This document shows positions 26,820 to 37,532 of a stretch of 64,000 bases of DNA, one piece after another (within the stretch, counting starts at the first letter, position 1; every line of letters starts with the position of its first letter). A program made the position numbers and the translations under genes. This DNA is from an uncultured Tidjanibacter sp. (GTDB lineage: Bacteria > Bacteroidota > Bacteroidia > Bacteroidales > Rikenellaceae), in NCBI GenBank assembly GCA_944326085.1, contig CALVCL010000012.1:1-64000 (forward strand), read 5' to 3'. Under the pieces are notes generated by a model that was not told the DNA's origin, made no database searches, and worked only from the letters and a program-made list of their open reading frames with translations.

Positions 26820-29012
26820 ATGGAAGGCAGAAGTAAAAACAACAGGACCAACCCGCACCAACAAAGCATAAAAAAGAGCATCATGGCGCGAGTGAGGGTG
26901 CTTTATATCATCTTCGCCGTAATAGGTATATCCATATTCTCCATGATAATCATAACGCAATACGGACCAAACGGCACTCCGCTTCGAAACCGTTCCGACC
27001 AAAAGTGCTACAAGATGATAGAAGTTCCCGCCTCGCGGGGCAATATATACTCACACGACGGGCGCATACTAGCCACCGACTCGCCGTCATACAACATAAC
27101 GCTCGACTTTACGGTTCTGGATAACATGAGCAGCGACGAGTTCAACCGCCTCGCTGCAGAACTTGCCGACAGTCTGAGCCGAACCATACCTGAATATTCG
27201 AAAGACTACTTCACGCGACGTCTGCGCGAAATACGCGCCAAAGCATTGCGCGGCGGACGCGGAAGCCAAAGCCAAAAACTAATACCTGGCAAGGTAAACC
27301 AGATACAGCTCGACAAAATGAGGACATTCCCAATCTTCAATAAGGGACGACTCGGAGGGGGCTTCATCTATACACAGGATGCAGAACGCTATAAACCGTA
27401 CGGCACGCTCGCAGCTCGCACGCTCGGCCAACCGGGTGAATTCGGGCTCGAGGCATCATTCAACAAAGTATTGTCAGGAAGCGACGGCCGTAACATGTGC
27501 GTGCGTCTAGTACGTGACGTATGGGTGCCGGTGGTATCAAAAGACAACATAGACGTAGTTAACGGATACGACATACGCACCACCATCGATGTCGACATGC
27601 AAGATATAGCCGAAAGCGAACTCCGCCGTCAGATACTCGACAAAAATGCTACATGTGGGACAGCTGTAATCATGGATGTCAAGACAGGCGAAATACGAGC
27701 CATATCAAACCTCACACGCTACGGCAACATCGTACGCGACGATGTAAACCATGCAATAACGATGCGATGCGAACCTGGCTCAACTTTCAAGCTGGTATCG
27801 CTCATGGCACTTATCGAAGAAGCCGGCTATTCGCTCGACCATCCTGTCGACTGCACGGAGAAAGGACGTTATTACTATGAAGTCGGTCGACGAAAATACC
27901 TCATCGTCGATTCACATGCCGCTGGGCAGACCGACATGCTCGGTGCCATGGAGCAATCTTCCAATATCGGTTTCGTGAAGCTGATAGACGGCGAATACCA
28001 TGACCAACCTGAACGCTTTATAGACTTCATCAACTCATTGGGGATAGACCGTCCTATCAACATGCAGCTATACGGAGGTCTCAGACCTATAATAAAGGAT
28101 CCCAGGCGCAAGAAGGAAACTGCATGGGACGCTATTTCACTTATGAAAATGTCATACGGCTATGCTGTCGAACTGACGCCGATGCACACACTTATGCTTT
28201 ACAATGCAATTGCCAATGACGGCCACATGGTAGCTCCGCGCCTTGTCACGGCAATAGAAGAAAACGGCGTCGTCAAAGAAAAGTTCGGTATCGAAACAGT
28301 CAACAGAAAGATATGTAGCAACCATACATTGAAACTTGTGCGTCAGGCACTGGAAGGTGTTGTTGAGGAAGGGACAGGTTCACTCATGAAAAACCCCAAC
28401 TACAAGGTAGCCGGCAAAACAGGTACTGCACAGATAGCAATGAAAAACAAGGGCTATGTAGACGAACGCGGAGGACGCGACTATCTGGCCACGTTCGTAG
28501 GATACTTCCCTGCCGATAATCCACGATACAGTTGCATTGTGGCCATAAAGACCTACAACGGTCCAGGTGCACGCAACCAATATTACGGTGCTTCACTGGC
28601 CGGTCCTGTATTCAAGGCCATAGCCGACAGGATATATTCCCTCGACGCCGAGTGGCATGCAGATATATCAAACGAAGACCTGTCGCATGTCGCACAGGTT
28701 AAAGGCGGCGATATAGATGAAATACGCACAGCATCAAGCCGTCTTTCGATACGCACGCTCAACGAAACGCGTGGCGAAACATGGGGCACCACAAAACTCG
28801 ACTCAGCACGTGTAGAGATATTGCCGCTCGAACCAGAGGAAGGCATCATGCCTTCGGTGCGTGGCATGGCTCTCAAGGATGCACTTTATCTCCTTGAAAG
28901 CAAAGGGCTCAAAGTACACGTACAGGGTAAGGGACGAGTAGTGTCGCAATCGATACGCGCCGGAGCGCGAATAAGAGAAGGCAATTATGTATCAATAACG
29001 CTGCGTCCATAA
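26820..29012 (+). CDS. ftsI: Class B penicillin-binding protein with PASTA domain (FtsI/PBP3 type)
   Basis: A 730-residue septal transpeptidase. After a basic cytoplasmic tail comes one membrane anchor at about 25-45 (VLYIIFAVIGISIFSMIIIT), then the dimerisation/pedestal domain (EVPASRGNIYSHDGRILATD). The transpeptidase has all three motifs: S321-T-F-K324, S380-S-N382 and K533-T-G535. The C-terminus carries one PASTA domain from about residue 675 (MPSVRGMALKDALYLLESKG). It cross-links septal peptidoglycan together with FtsW. An in-frame ATG at 26883 gives a shorter alternative start. A PASTA domain is usual in Bacteroidota FtsI but absent from E. coli FtsI. Confidence 0.93.
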   Translation: MEGRSKNNRTNPHQQSIKKSIMARVRVLYIIFAVIGISIFSMIIITQYGPNGTPLRNRSDQKCYKMIEVPASRGNIYSHDGRILATDSPSYNITLDFTVLDNMSSDEFNRLAAELADSLSRTIPEYSKDYFTRRLREIRAKALRGGRGSQSQKLIPGKVNQIQLDKMRTFPIFNKGRLGGGFIYTQDAERYKPYGTLAARTLGQPGEFGLEASFNKVLSGSDGRNMCVRLVRDVWVPVVSKDNIDVVNGYDIRTTIDVDMQDIAESELRRQILDKNATCGTAVIMDVKTGEIRAISNLTRYGNIVRDDVNHAITMRCEPGSTFKLVSLMALIEEAGYSLDHPVDCTEKGRYYYEVGRRKYLIVDSHAAGQTDMLGAMEQSSNIGFVKLIDGEYHDQPERFIDFINSLGIDRPINMQLYGGLRPIIKDPRRKKETAWDAISLMKMSYGYAVELTPMHTLMLYNAIANDGHMVAPRLVTAIEENGVVKEKFGIETVNRKICSNHTLKLVRQALEGVVEEGTGSLMKNPNYKVAGKTGTAQIAMKNKGYVDERGGRDYLATFVGYFPADNPRYSCIVAIKTYNGPGARNQYYGASLAGPVFKAIADRIYSLDAEWHADISNEDLSHVAQVKGGDIDEIRTASSRLSIRTLNETRGETWGTTKLDSARVEILPLEPEEGIMPSVRGMALKDALYLLESKGLKVHVQGKGRVVSQSIRAGARIREGNYVSITLRP

Positions 29013-29091
29013 CATAACATAATATCAAGTTTGGTTTAAACGCTCGCGACCGAAAGCCGACAATGCCGGCCGCATAAATTGTATAGAGCAA

Positions 29092-30552
29092 ATGAAACTC
29101 ACGGAACTTATTTCTGGAATAGAAACGATAACCACAGCAGGCCGCGCGGATGCGGATATATTATCATTGGGATTCGACTCGCGCAATGTCTGCGAAGGTC
29201 AACTGTTCTTTGCCGTGCGTGGCAGCGCCACTGACGGCCACAACTACATAGACGCCGCCATAGACAAAGGCGCTTCAGCCATAATATGCGAGCATCTGCC
29301 CACACACGTTAACGCAAACACTGCCTATATTATAGTACGCGACAGCTCGGCCGCAATGGGATACATAGCTTCGGCATTCTACGGACACCCCAGCCGCAAA
29401 CTGCGGCTTACCGGGGTAACGGGCACCAACGGCAAGACAACCACAGCTACATTGCTGTACGACATGTTCCGCAGGCTTGGTTACAAGACTGGCCTAATCT
29501 CCACTGTTGCTTATAAAATCGATACCGAAGAACGCCCTTCTACCCATACTACACCTGATGCCATACGCCTCAATGCCATGCTGTCAGAGATGGTGGAACG
29601 CGGCTGCGACTATTGCTTTATGGAAGTAAGTTCGCACAGCATTGTGCAGGAACGTATCGCAGGATTGACATTCGCAGGCGGCATATTTACCAACATCACA
29701 CACGACCATCTCGACTATCACAAAACATTTGCCGAATACATACGTGCCAAAAAGATGTTTTTCGACAAACTGCCGCGCGAAGCATTCGCACTCGTTAACT
29801 CCGATGACCGCAACGGCATGGTCATGGTTCAGAACACCGCAGCCCAAATACATACATACGCGCTGCGCGGATTTTCCGATTTTCCATGTCACATAATAGA
29901 AAATACGACCGAAGGTATGTCCCTCGAGATAGACGGCAGACAGGTATGGACACACTTTCTCGGACGTTTCAATGCCTACAACCTAGCCGCAGTATACGGT
30001 ACGGCACGGCTGCTCGGTGCCGATAGCGAAGAAATACTCAAGGTACTCAGCACACTGACACCAGTCAACGGTCGTTTCGATACTCTCCATTCCCCATCAG
30101 GCATCACCGCCATTGTAGATTATGCACACACACCTGACGCTCTGAGCAACGTTGTCGACACTATCAATGAACTGCGCGAAGGTGCCGGACGCCTTATCAT
30201 TGTTGTTGGATGCGGTGGTGACCGCGACAGGACAAAACGCCCCGTTATGGCACGGATAGCCACAGAGAATGCCGACCTCGCGATATTTACATCAGACAAT
30301 CCACGCCACGAAAATCCCAACGTCATTATAGACGAAATGACGGCTGGCTTGCCCGAAAGTTCCGGATGGCTTACCATCCCCGACCGTCGTCAGGCAATCA
30401 AGGCAGCCGCAAGTGCTGCCCGCAATGGCGATTACATACTTATTGCCGGCAAGGGTCACGAAACATATCAAATAATAGGTGATGTCAAGAGTCATTTCGA
30501 TGACAAGGAAGAGGTGTGCCGCGCACTCGGTATCGACAGCGAAAACAAATAA
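29092..30552 (+). CDS. murE: UDP-MurNAc-L-alanyl-D-glutamate ligase
   Basis: A 486-residue Mur ligase. The ATP-binding P-loop is [11 protein letters not shown]; the central domain has [14 protein letters not shown] and the lysine-containing segment [16 protein letters not shown]; the C-terminal domain has [26 protein letters not shown] and the meso-diaminopimelate-type motif DNPRHENP (DNPR). That motif indicates addition of meso-DAP rather than lysine. It acts in the cytoplasm as the third peptidoglycan ligase step. It starts 79 bp after ftsI. Confidence 0.95.
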   Translation: MKLTELISGIETITTAGRADADILSLGFDSRNVCEGQLFFAVRGSATDGHNYIDAAIDKGASAIICEHLPTHVNANTAYIIVRDSSAAMGYIASAFYGHPSRKLRLTGVTGTNGKTTTATLLYDMFRRLGYKTGLISTVAYKIDTEERPSTHTTPDAIRLNAMLSEMVERGCDYCFMEVSSHSIVQERIAGLTFAGGIFTNITHDHLDYHKTFAEYIRAKKMFFDKLPREAFALVNSDDRNGMVMVQNTAAQIHTYALRGFSDFPCHIIENTTEGMSLEIDGRQVWTHFLGRFNAYNLAAVYGTARLLGADSEEILKVLSTLTPVNGRFDTLHSPSGITAIVDYAHTPDALSNVVDTINELREGAGRLIIVVGCGGDRDRTKRPVMARIATENADLAIFTSDNPRHENPNVIIDEMTAGLPESSGWLTIPDRRQAIKAAASAARNGDYILIAGKGHETYQIIGDVKSHFDDKEEVCRALGIDSENK

Positions 30553-30632
30553 ACTGCACACCGCATATCACCAGATTGCTTAAAGGATTATTTTTACAAT
30601 CCGAAAAACATAGATGCAAAACATCATCAATC

Positions 30633-31907
30633 ATGCTCTACTCTCTGCTCGAATACATAGAGAAATACTTTGACCTGCCTGGCGCCGGTCTGTTCCAATA
30701 TTTGTCTTTCCGTTCGGCATGTGCGATAGTGGTCGCACTGCTTGCAGGTACCGTCTTCGGCAAAAAAATCATTGAACGCCTGCGCCGTCACCAGATAGGA
30801 GAGGAAATACGCAACCTCGGCCTCGAAGGGCAAATGGAGAAGCGTGGTACACCGACAATGGGAGGTATCATCATTCTCGGGGCATTGCTAATTCCTGTGC
30901 TACTGTTCTGTGACTTGAGTAACATTTATGTACAATTGATGATTATATCATCCATATGGCTCGGTCTGCTCGGTTTTGCTGATGATTACATCAAGGTATT
31001 CAGGAAACACAAGGAAGGTCTCAAGGGTAAATTTAAAATCATCGGACAAGTAGGTCTCGGCATTATCATAGGTACGGCAATGTGCTTCAGTCATGATATT
31101 GTTATAGTCGAGAAATCTCAACAGGCATCGGCAATAGAGATTGCGGCTATACAAGCCGATACAGACAACATAAGTACAGATCAATACAAAGCTGCAGAGA
31201 GAGATACCGTCGGAATGGAATACCAGAAAACCACCAAGACTACCATACCGTTCGTCAAGAACAACGAATTCGACTATCACTGGCTTATACCTACAGACAA
31301 GCCATACGGTGATGTACTGACATGGATTCTCTATATCCTCGTGGCTATATTCATCATAACAGCCGTATCCAACGGTGCCAACCTTACGGACGGACTCGAC
31401 GGTCTGGCTGCTGGAGTATCGGCCATAATAGTCGTGGTACTTGGTGTATTCTCATATTTATCAGGCAACATCATCTACTCCGACTATCTCAACATAATGT
31501 ACATACCAGGGACAGGCGAACTGACCGTCTTCGCTGCTGCACTCGTTGGAGCACTTATCGGTTTCCTGTGGTACAACTGCTACCCTGCACAGGTTTTCAT
31601 GGGAGATACCGGAAGCCTTGCTCTTGGAGGCATAATTGCAGTATTTGCGCTGCTGGTACGCAAAGAGTTGCTGCTGCCGCTGCTATGCGGTGTATTCCTT
31701 GTCGAAGCAGTATCGACAATGATACAGGTAGGCTACTTCAAATACACTAAAATGCGCTATGGTGATGGACGTCGCTACTTCCTCATGGCCCCACTCCATC
31801 ACCACTATCAGAAGAAGGGTATTCCCGAAACCAAAATAGTGGTCCGCATGTGGATCGTGCAGATACTGCTTGCGGCATTGACACTAGTCACACTCAAGAT
31901 ACGATAG
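30633..31907 (+). CDS. mraY: Phospho-MurNAc-pentapeptide transferase
   Basis: A 424-residue integral membrane enzyme that makes lipid I from UDP-MurNAc-pentapeptide and undecaprenyl phosphate. Started at [19 protein letters not shown] (30633); an open frame back to 30516 overlaps murE and is not credible. Conserved blocks: [24 protein letters not shown] (the DD pair), [24 protein letters not shown] and [12 protein letters not shown] 60-residue polar insertion near residues 165-220 ([20 protein letters not shown] and on) makes it about 60 residues longer than E. coli MraY; such an insertion is usual in Bacteroidota. Confidence 0.95.
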   Translation: MLYSLLEYIEKYFDLPGAGLFQYLSFRSACAIVVALLAGTVFGKKIIERLRRHQIGEEIRNLGLEGQMEKRGTPTMGGIIILGALLIPVLLFCDLSNIYVQLMIISSIWLGLLGFADDYIKVFRKHKEGLKGKFKIIGQVGLGIIIGTAMCFSHDIVIVEKSQQASAIEIAAIQADTDNISTDQYKAAERDTVGMEYQKTTKTTIPFVKNNEFDYHWLIPTDKPYGDVLTWILYILVAIFIITAVSNGANLTDGLDGLAAGVSAIIVVVLGVFSYLSGNIIYSDYLNIMYIPGTGELTVFAAALVGALIGFLWYNCYPAQVFMGDTGSLALGGIIAVFALLVRKELLLPLLCGVFLVEAVSTMIQVGYFKYTKMRYGDGRRYFLMAPLHHHYQKKGIPETKIVVRMWIVQILLAALTLVTLKIR

Positions 31908-31933
31908 AAGACGATAAGATACATACTATATTT

Positions 31934-33307
31934 ATGGAACGCATAGTCATACTCGGTGGCGGCGAGAGCGGTTACGGCTCGGCAGTGCTTGCCAAAGTGA
32001 AATGTTTCGATGTATTTCTGACCGACAATGGGCAAATAAAGCCTGAGTACTCATCGGTACTCGAGCGCTACAACATAGAATACGAGCAGGGTGGTCACAC
32101 AGAAGAACGAATACTTTCGGCAGACTTGGCCGTCAAAAGTCCAGGCATCCCAGAAAAAGCTCCGATAGTGCGCAAACTGCATGAACGCGGCATTCCGGTA
32201 ATATCCGAAATAGAATTCGCAGGACGCTACACCAAAGGCCGCACAATATGTATCACAGGGTCCAACGGCAAAACCACAACCACAACGCTCGTGGGTGAGA
32301 TACTCAGAGCGGCAGGCTACAATATGGCCATAGGCGGCAACATCGGAGAAAGTTTTGCCTATACTGTTGCTACCGACGACAAGGATTGGTATGTGCTCGA
32401 ATTGAGCAGTTTCCAACTCGACGGCATCATCGCATTCCGTCCCGATATAGCCGTACTCACGAACATAACACCCGACCATCTCGACCGATACGGATACGTA
32501 TTCCAGAACTATATCAACAGCAAGATGCGTATCATGATGAATCAGCGTCCTGGTGACTGTTTCATCTACGGTGCAGACAGTCCTGTACTGGAACGCGAAG
32601 TGCCGGCTCACCACCTCGTCATGGATACATTGCCTTTCTCGGCAAAATCCAATGCCGCATGGGGTATAGCCGTAAACGGAGGAGCATGCCTTGCTCCCGA
32701 CAATTCGTTTGTCGCTTCTGCAGACGGACATTCAGTGACAATAGACATCTCGCGCATGAAAATAAAAGGCATACACAATGTATGCAATGCCGAAGCAGCA
32801 GCACTTGCGGCACTTGCGGCAGGTGTAGCACCAGAGACAATAGCCGAAACGATATACGCATTCGAAGGTGTCGAACACCGCATGGAGGCTGCCGGTACGG
32901 TCAACGGTGTGGAATACATTAACGATTCCAAGGGCACCAACGTGGATTCCACATGGTACGCCCTAAACAGCATGACACGTCCGACCATATGGATCGCCGG
33001 AGGCACCGATAAAGGCAACAATTACGACGACCTGCGCGAGCTGGCTGTAAAGCATGTCAAGGCACTTGTTTGCATGGGTGTTGACAACTCCAAACTCGTA
33101 AATTACTTCACAGGACTTGTACCAGCCGTCTATGACACCCATTCGCTGGAAGAGACAATGCGTATATGTGCTGAGATAGCCGAACAGGGAGATACGGTAT
33201 TGCTTTCCCCTGCATGCGCAAGTTTCGACCTGTTCAACAACTACGAAGACCGCGGGCATCAGTTCAAGGCAGCTGTGGCCCGCATGAAAGAGAAGACAGC
33301 CAAATAA
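31934..33307 (+). CDS. murD: UDP-MurNAc-L-alanine:D-glutamate ligase
   Basis: A 457-residue Mur ligase started at MERIVILGGGESGYGSAVL (31934). The ATP-binding loop is CITGSNGKTTTTTL, the central domain has LELSSFQLDGI and NITPDHLDRYG, and the C-terminal domain has NDSKGTNVDSTWYALNSM and LLSPACASFDLFNNYEDRG, all typical of MurD. It adds D-glutamate to UDP-MurNAc-Ala. Separated by 26 bp from mraY and 4 bp from ftsW. Confidence 0.95.
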   Translation: MERIVILGGGESGYGSAVLAKVKCFDVFLTDNGQIKPEYSSVLERYNIEYEQGGHTEERILSADLAVKSPGIPEKAPIVRKLHERGIPVISEIEFAGRYTKGRTICITGSNGKTTTTTLVGEILRAAGYNMAIGGNIGESFAYTVATDDKDWYVLELSSFQLDGIIAFRPDIAVLTNITPDHLDRYGYVFQNYINSKMRIMMNQRPGDCFIYGADSPVLEREVPAHHLVMDTLPFSAKSNAAWGIAVNGGACLAPDNSFVASADGHSVTIDISRMKIKGIHNVCNAEAAALAALAAGVAPETIAETIYAFEGVEHRMEAAGTVNGVEYINDSKGTNVDSTWYALNSMTRPTIWIAGGTDKGNNYDDLRELAVKHVKALVCMGVDNSKLVNYFTGLVPAVYDTHSLEETMRICAEIAEQGDTVLLSPACASFDLFNNYEDRGHQFKAAVARMKEKTAK

Positions 33308-33311
33308 ATAA

Positions 33312-34832
33312 ATGACTGACAGGAACTATAACAATATTCCGGATGACGAAAGCCGCGACCGACAGGGACGCGACGCTCTCGATGCTGCCGCACGCAACAG
33401 ACAACGACGTTCGTGGACGGAAAAGGGAGTCGATGCGGCACGTACCGCCGAAGCCGAAGCCAAACGCCTTTCCGAAAAAGGCATCGAAATAGGCAAAACC
33501 GTCCGCAAGAAAAGCCGGCGGTGGATTGATGCAATCTTCGGAGGCGACAAGGTGCTGTGGACGGTCATTATCATCCTGCTCATCTTCTCGATGCTGTTAA
33601 CCTTCTCCGCCACAGTCTACAAGCCCGGCGGCACCCCTACTTCAAAACTTATTACGCAGATGGGGTTCATCGTAGCCGGTATTGCAGCATTACTGGTGGT
33701 GCATGTAGTCAAATATCAGTTTTACGGGCGCATAGCCAATGCCGTATTTTTCGTGGGGTTAATCCTCACGGTACTCGCCATGCTCATAGGTCCCGAAGAG
33801 GCAGGCGCTCGACGCGACCTCGACATCCCGATAGTGCATATCCGCTTCCAGCCGTTCGAGGTGTTGAAGATAGGCGTCATCATGGTATTGGCCAAACAGT
33901 TGGCTAGACGCCAGAAAAACATAGAACATACCCCCATACTGCCCAGCTTCAACCCGCTCTCATGGGCGAAGGACGCACAAGGCAACATGGATATCCTCGT
34001 TCACGAAACAATACCCGTCTTGGGGCCTATTGTCATAACATGTATCTTCACCTTCCTGTCAGTGGGTAACTCAACGACACTCATCATCGCAGGAACATGT
34101 TTCGTGATGCTGTTCATCGGACGAGTGCGTATGGCCGACCTCGCCAAAATGATTGGACTTGTAGCCGTAGCAGGCGTCGTGCTGTTCGCGGCAGGATTGG
34201 GACGAAGCGATACGGGACGAAGCCGAATGGCCAGCTTCAAACCCGACATGCTTGCCAAACACGTACGCATGACATCAGACAGCATTGAGGTATACTCCTA
34301 TCCTGAACAAATACTAGAAAACGGCAAAATAATCCCTGCCGAAAGCGACCAGTCCATAAACGCCAAGATGTCGATAGCATCCGGCGGTTTTTTCGGGAAA
34401 GGTCCTGGAATGAGTACACACCGTTCCAATCTTGCCGAAGCAGAAAGGGACTTTGCCTATGCGTTTATCATAGAAGAATATGGAGCCGTAGGTGGACTTG
34501 TAATACTTCTGCTGTATCTGTGGCTGTTTTTCCGCACGATACAGATATTCAAAAAGTGCGGCACAGCATTTCCCAGCCTGCTGGTGTTGGGTCTCGGACT
34601 CATGATAGTATTGCAGGCCATGATACACATGTTGGTATCGGTATCGCTGTTCCCAGTCACGGGTCAGCAGCTGCCGCTGATAAGCAAGGGCGGTACTTCG
34701 CTCATGTTTACCCTCATGGCTCTCGGCATGATACTCGGCGTAAGCCGTCAGACTGCCGAACGGACACTCGACAATCCCAAAGGTGAATCACTACTTGAAA
34801 AAGGTGGACAGCAAAATAATACCAAACGATAA
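33312..34832 (+). CDS. ftsW: SEDS-family septal peptidoglycan polymerase
   Basis: A 506-residue protein with about ten membrane helices that polymerises lipid II at the septum with the ftsI product. Recognised from RSNLAEAERDFAYAFIIEEYG with the conserved acidic residue, and from FPVTGQQLPLISKGGTSLMF near the C-terminus. Ahead of the first membrane helix lies an unusually long hydrophilic N-terminal tail of about 78 residues, charged and rich in Arg/Ala/Glu (RQGRDALDAAARNRQRR, EAKRLSEKGIEIGKTV). RodA cannot be excluded by sequence alone, but the position between murD and murG makes FtsW the likely identity. Confidence 0.92.
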   Translation: MTDRNYNNIPDDESRDRQGRDALDAAARNRQRRSWTEKGVDAARTAEAEAKRLSEKGIEIGKTVRKKSRRWIDAIFGGDKVLWTVIIILLIFSMLLTFSATVYKPGGTPTSKLITQMGFIVAGIAALLVVHVVKYQFYGRIANAVFFVGLILTVLAMLIGPEEAGARRDLDIPIVHIRFQPFEVLKIGVIMVLAKQLARRQKNIEHTPILPSFNPLSWAKDAQGNMDILVHETIPVLGPIVITCIFTFLSVGNSTTLIIAGTCFVMLFIGRVRMADLAKMIGLVAVAGVVLFAAGLGRSDTGRSRMASFKPDMLAKHVRMTSDSIEVYSYPEQILENGKIIPAESDQSINAKMSIASGGFFGKGPGMSTHRSNLAEAERDFAYAFIIEEYGAVGGLVILLLYLWLFFRTIQIFKKCGTAFPSLLVLGLGLMIVLQAMIHMLVSVSLFPVTGQQLPLISKGGTSLMFTLMALGMILGVSRQTAERTLDNPKGESLLEKGGQQNNTKR

Positions 34833-34867
34833 CGGGTCACAAACCCACCCTCAAAAACAACACGGCA

Positions 34868-35983
34868 ATGAAAAACGGCAAACTAAGGATAATACTCAGC
34901 GGAGGCGGCACGGGCGGCCATATTTATCCGTCCGTAGCTGTGGCCGAAGCCCTGCGTTCGAAACTCGGCGATGATGTCGAACTTCTGTTCGTAGGCGCGC
35001 TCGGCAAAATGGAGATGGAAAAGATACCGGCATTGGGTTACAACATCGTTGGCCTGCCCGTTGCCGGACTTCAACGCAGGCTCGATGCCCGCAACCTTGC
35101 CCTGCCGTTCAAGGTACTTCGCAGCATCCGCGAAGCACGACGCACAGTGCGTAACTTCGGTCCCGATGCAGTAGCAGGTTTTGGCGGATATGCCAGTGCT
35201 CCGGTACTGTGGGCGGCACAGCGTATGGGCATACCAACCCTCATTCAGGAACAGAACTCATACGCAGGTGTCACCAACAAGATACTGTCAAAACACGCCG
35301 ACCGCATTTGCACGGCATACGACGGCATGGAGCGTTTCTTCCCTGCCGACAGGATAATATTCACGGGCAACCCGCTGAGGGGCAACTTTGCCGAAGCGGC
35401 TCCACGTGCTGAAGCAGCGGCACATTTCGGACTGTCGCCCGAAAAGCCCACCATACTCATCGTAGGAGGAAGCCTCGGCACACGCACCCTCAACGAAGCA
35501 ATGAAACGGCACATCGACACTCTGCGTTCGCGTGACGACGTACAGGTCATCTGGCAAAACGGCAAATACTACGACCGTGAAATGGCTGAATTCATGCAGG
35601 GACACCTCTGCTCAAACATCTGGCGCGGAGCCTTCATCGACCGTATGGATTACGCCTATGCAGCAGCCGATGTGGTAATATCGCGTTCTGGTGCATGCAG
35701 CGTATCCGAACTAGCCTTGGCAGGCAAAGCTGTCATATTCGTACCATCGCCCAACGTTGCCGAAGACCACCAGACCAAAAATGCCCGTGCTCTCGTCGAC
35801 CGCAATGCAGCATTGCTAATTCCGGATGTGGAAGCGATAGAGAAGGCAATACCGGCCGCTCTCGGCCTCCTGTCTGACACCAGCAGGCGTGCAGACCTCG
35901 AACACAACATACGCCTCATGGCTACTCCCGATGCGGCAAGCCGTGTGGCAGACGAAATCATAAAACTCGCCAAAAGAAAATGA
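34868..35983 (+). CDS. murG: Lipid II-forming GlcNAc transferase
   Basis: A 371-residue GT28 glycosyltransferase. N-terminal glycine-rich motif SGGGTGGHIYPSVAVAEAL binds the lipid side, FGGYASAPVLWAAQ and LIQEQNSYAGVTNKIL follow, and the C-terminal domain has VVGGSLGTR-like VGGSLGTRTLN plus RSGACSVSELALAGKAVIFV for UDP-GlcNAc binding. It adds GlcNAc to lipid I on the inner face of the membrane. Its stop overlaps the murC start by 4 bp (ATGA). Confidence 0.95.
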   Translation: MKNGKLRIILSGGGTGGHIYPSVAVAEALRSKLGDDVELLFVGALGKMEMEKIPALGYNIVGLPVAGLQRRLDARNLALPFKVLRSIREARRTVRNFGPDAVAGFGGYASAPVLWAAQRMGIPTLIQEQNSYAGVTNKILSKHADRICTAYDGMERFFPADRIIFTGNPLRGNFAEAAPRAEAAAHFGLSPEKPTILIVGGSLGTRTLNEAMKRHIDTLRSRDDVQVIWQNGKYYDREMAEFMQGHLCSNIWRGAFIDRMDYAYAAADVVISRSGACSVSELALAGKAVIFVPSPNVAEDHQTKNARALVDRNAALLIPDVEAIEKAIPAALGLLSDTSRRADLEHNIRLMATPDAASRVADEIIKLAKRK

Positions 35984-37359
35984 CATCGCCGAACAACATA
36001 TATTTTCTCGGTATAGGCGGCATAGGCATGAGTGCAATAGCCCGCTACTACCTGCTCGAAGGAGCATCGGTAGGCGGCTACGACCGCACCGAAACGCCTC
36101 TGACATATCAGCTCTCGACAGAAGGCGCCGACATACACTACGAAGATGACCCGTCGCTCATTGCGGAACATTTCCGCAATCCGGATACGACACTGGTCGT
36201 TTACACACCAGCCATACCTCACGACCATACCGAACTGGCATGGTTCCGTGCAAATGGCTTCCGCGTACTGAAACGTTCCGAGATACTCGGTGTATTGGCG
36301 CGCGACAAATATGTCATGGCAGTAGCCGGTACTCACGGCAAAACCACAACCACCACACTCACAGCATGGCTCAACCATGTTGCCGGTGACGGTGGCAGCG
36401 CATTCCTCGGCGGCATATCCAAAAACTTCGGCAGCAACTTCATACACGGTGCAGGCAACAGACTGGCTGTCGAAGCCGATGAATTCGACCGTTCATTCCT
36501 CCAGTTGTGGCCAAACGCAGCAGTTATCACTTCAGCCGATGCCGACCATCTCGACATTTACGGCACACATGAAGAGCTGCGACGCACATTTGCACAGTTT
36601 GCCGGCCAGATAAAACCGTGTGGTACACTTATTATCAAGAAAGGAGTAGAACTGCCTATAGATAATGGCCGTATCAAAAGTTACACATACGCACTCGATG
36701 ACAAGTCGGCCGACTTCCATGCCGAAAAAATCACAGTACAGGCCGACGGCACATATATGTTCGAAATCGTTTGTCCGGAACGTACCATTCGCGGATGTCA
36801 TCTCGGCATTCCCGGCAAGGTAAACGTAGAAAATGCCGTAGCGGCAACCGCACTTGTATGGACAGCAGGCTTCGACGAAGAGAAACTACGCGAAGGGCTC
36901 GATTCGTTCGCAGGTGTAAAACGACGTTTCGACTTCCACATAAACACTCCGGAACTCATCTATATGGATGATTATGCTCATCATCCCGAAGAGTTGCGAG
37001 CTACACTTATGTCGGTGCGCGCCATGTTTCCGCACAGGAAGATAACCGCCGTATTCCAGCCACACCTTTACACCCGTACAAGAGATTTCTACCGTGGCTT
37101 TGCAGAGGTGCTGTCACTGGCCGACGAAGTCATACTAATCCCAATCTATCCCGCACGCGAAGAACCGATAGAAGGTGTATCCTCGGAGATGATAGCGGAA
37201 CTGCTCACAGTTCCGCACCGTATCGTACCGCTCGAGAACCTTCCTCGCGAGATAGAACATGCAGCTCTCGACATACTGATAACGTTCGGTGCAGGCAACA
37301 TCGACAACTACACCAACGAGATAGCACAACGCCTCCGCGAACGTCTGAAAGGCAAATAA
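35980..37359 (+). CDS. murC: UDP-N-acetylmuramate:L-alanine ligase
   Basis: A 459-residue Mur ligase with N-terminal FLGIGGIGMSAIARYYL, the ATP-binding loop AVAGTHGKTTTTTL, VEADEFDRSFLQLWP, SADADHLDIYG, and the C-terminal MDDYAHHPEELRATLMSVR and VFQPHLYTRTRDF. It adds the first amino acid of the stem peptide, the committed ligase step. Translation is coupled to murG by the ATGA overlap. A strong hairpin separates it from ftsQ. Confidence 0.95.
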   Translation: MTSPNNIYFLGIGGIGMSAIARYYLLEGASVGGYDRTETPLTYQLSTEGADIHYEDDPSLIAEHFRNPDTTLVVYTPAIPHDHTELAWFRANGFRVLKRSEILGVLARDKYVMAVAGTHGKTTTTTLTAWLNHVAGDGGSAFLGGISKNFGSNFIHGAGNRLAVEADEFDRSFLQLWPNAAVITSADADHLDIYGTHEELRRTFAQFAGQIKPCGTLIIKKGVELPIDNGRIKSYTYALDDKSADFHAEKITVQADGTYMFEIVCPERTIRGCHLGIPGKVNVENAVAATALVWTAGFDEEKLREGLDSFAGVKRRFDFHINTPELIYMDDYAHHPEELRATLMSVRAMFPHRKITAVFQPHLYTRTRDFYRGFAEVLSLADEVILIPIYPAREEPIEGVSSEMIAELLTVPHRIVPLENLPREIEHAALDILITFGAGNIDNYTNEIAQRLRERLKGK

Positions 37360-37477
37360 ATTCAGACAACGCACGGCGCAGAAACGCCTGCAGCAATTTG
37401 CCAACTGAAATGACTGCCAGTTGACCTCGTATCTCGGATTTTTATAGTAATTTTATGGCTTGAAAAGACGGCTATAC

Positions 37478-37508
37478 GCATCCCCGCTGCCTATGGCAAC
37501 GGGGATGC
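37478..37508. repeat. Hairpin between murC and ftsQ
   Basis: GCATCCCCG (37478-37486) pairs with CGGGGATGC (37500-37508), and the loop can pair TGCC with GGCA. It stands in the only sizeable gap (173 bp) of the mur/fts cluster. Only a short T stretch follows, so it may act as a partial terminator or as an mRNA-stabilising or processing structure. Confidence 0.6.
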
Positions 37509-37532
37509 TTTACAGCACCCTACGCCACAACC

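Noticed and set aside
30516-30632. Upstream start for mraY overlapping murE
   Set aside because: The extra 39 residues do not resemble MraY and overlap the end of murE; 30633 fits the family start.
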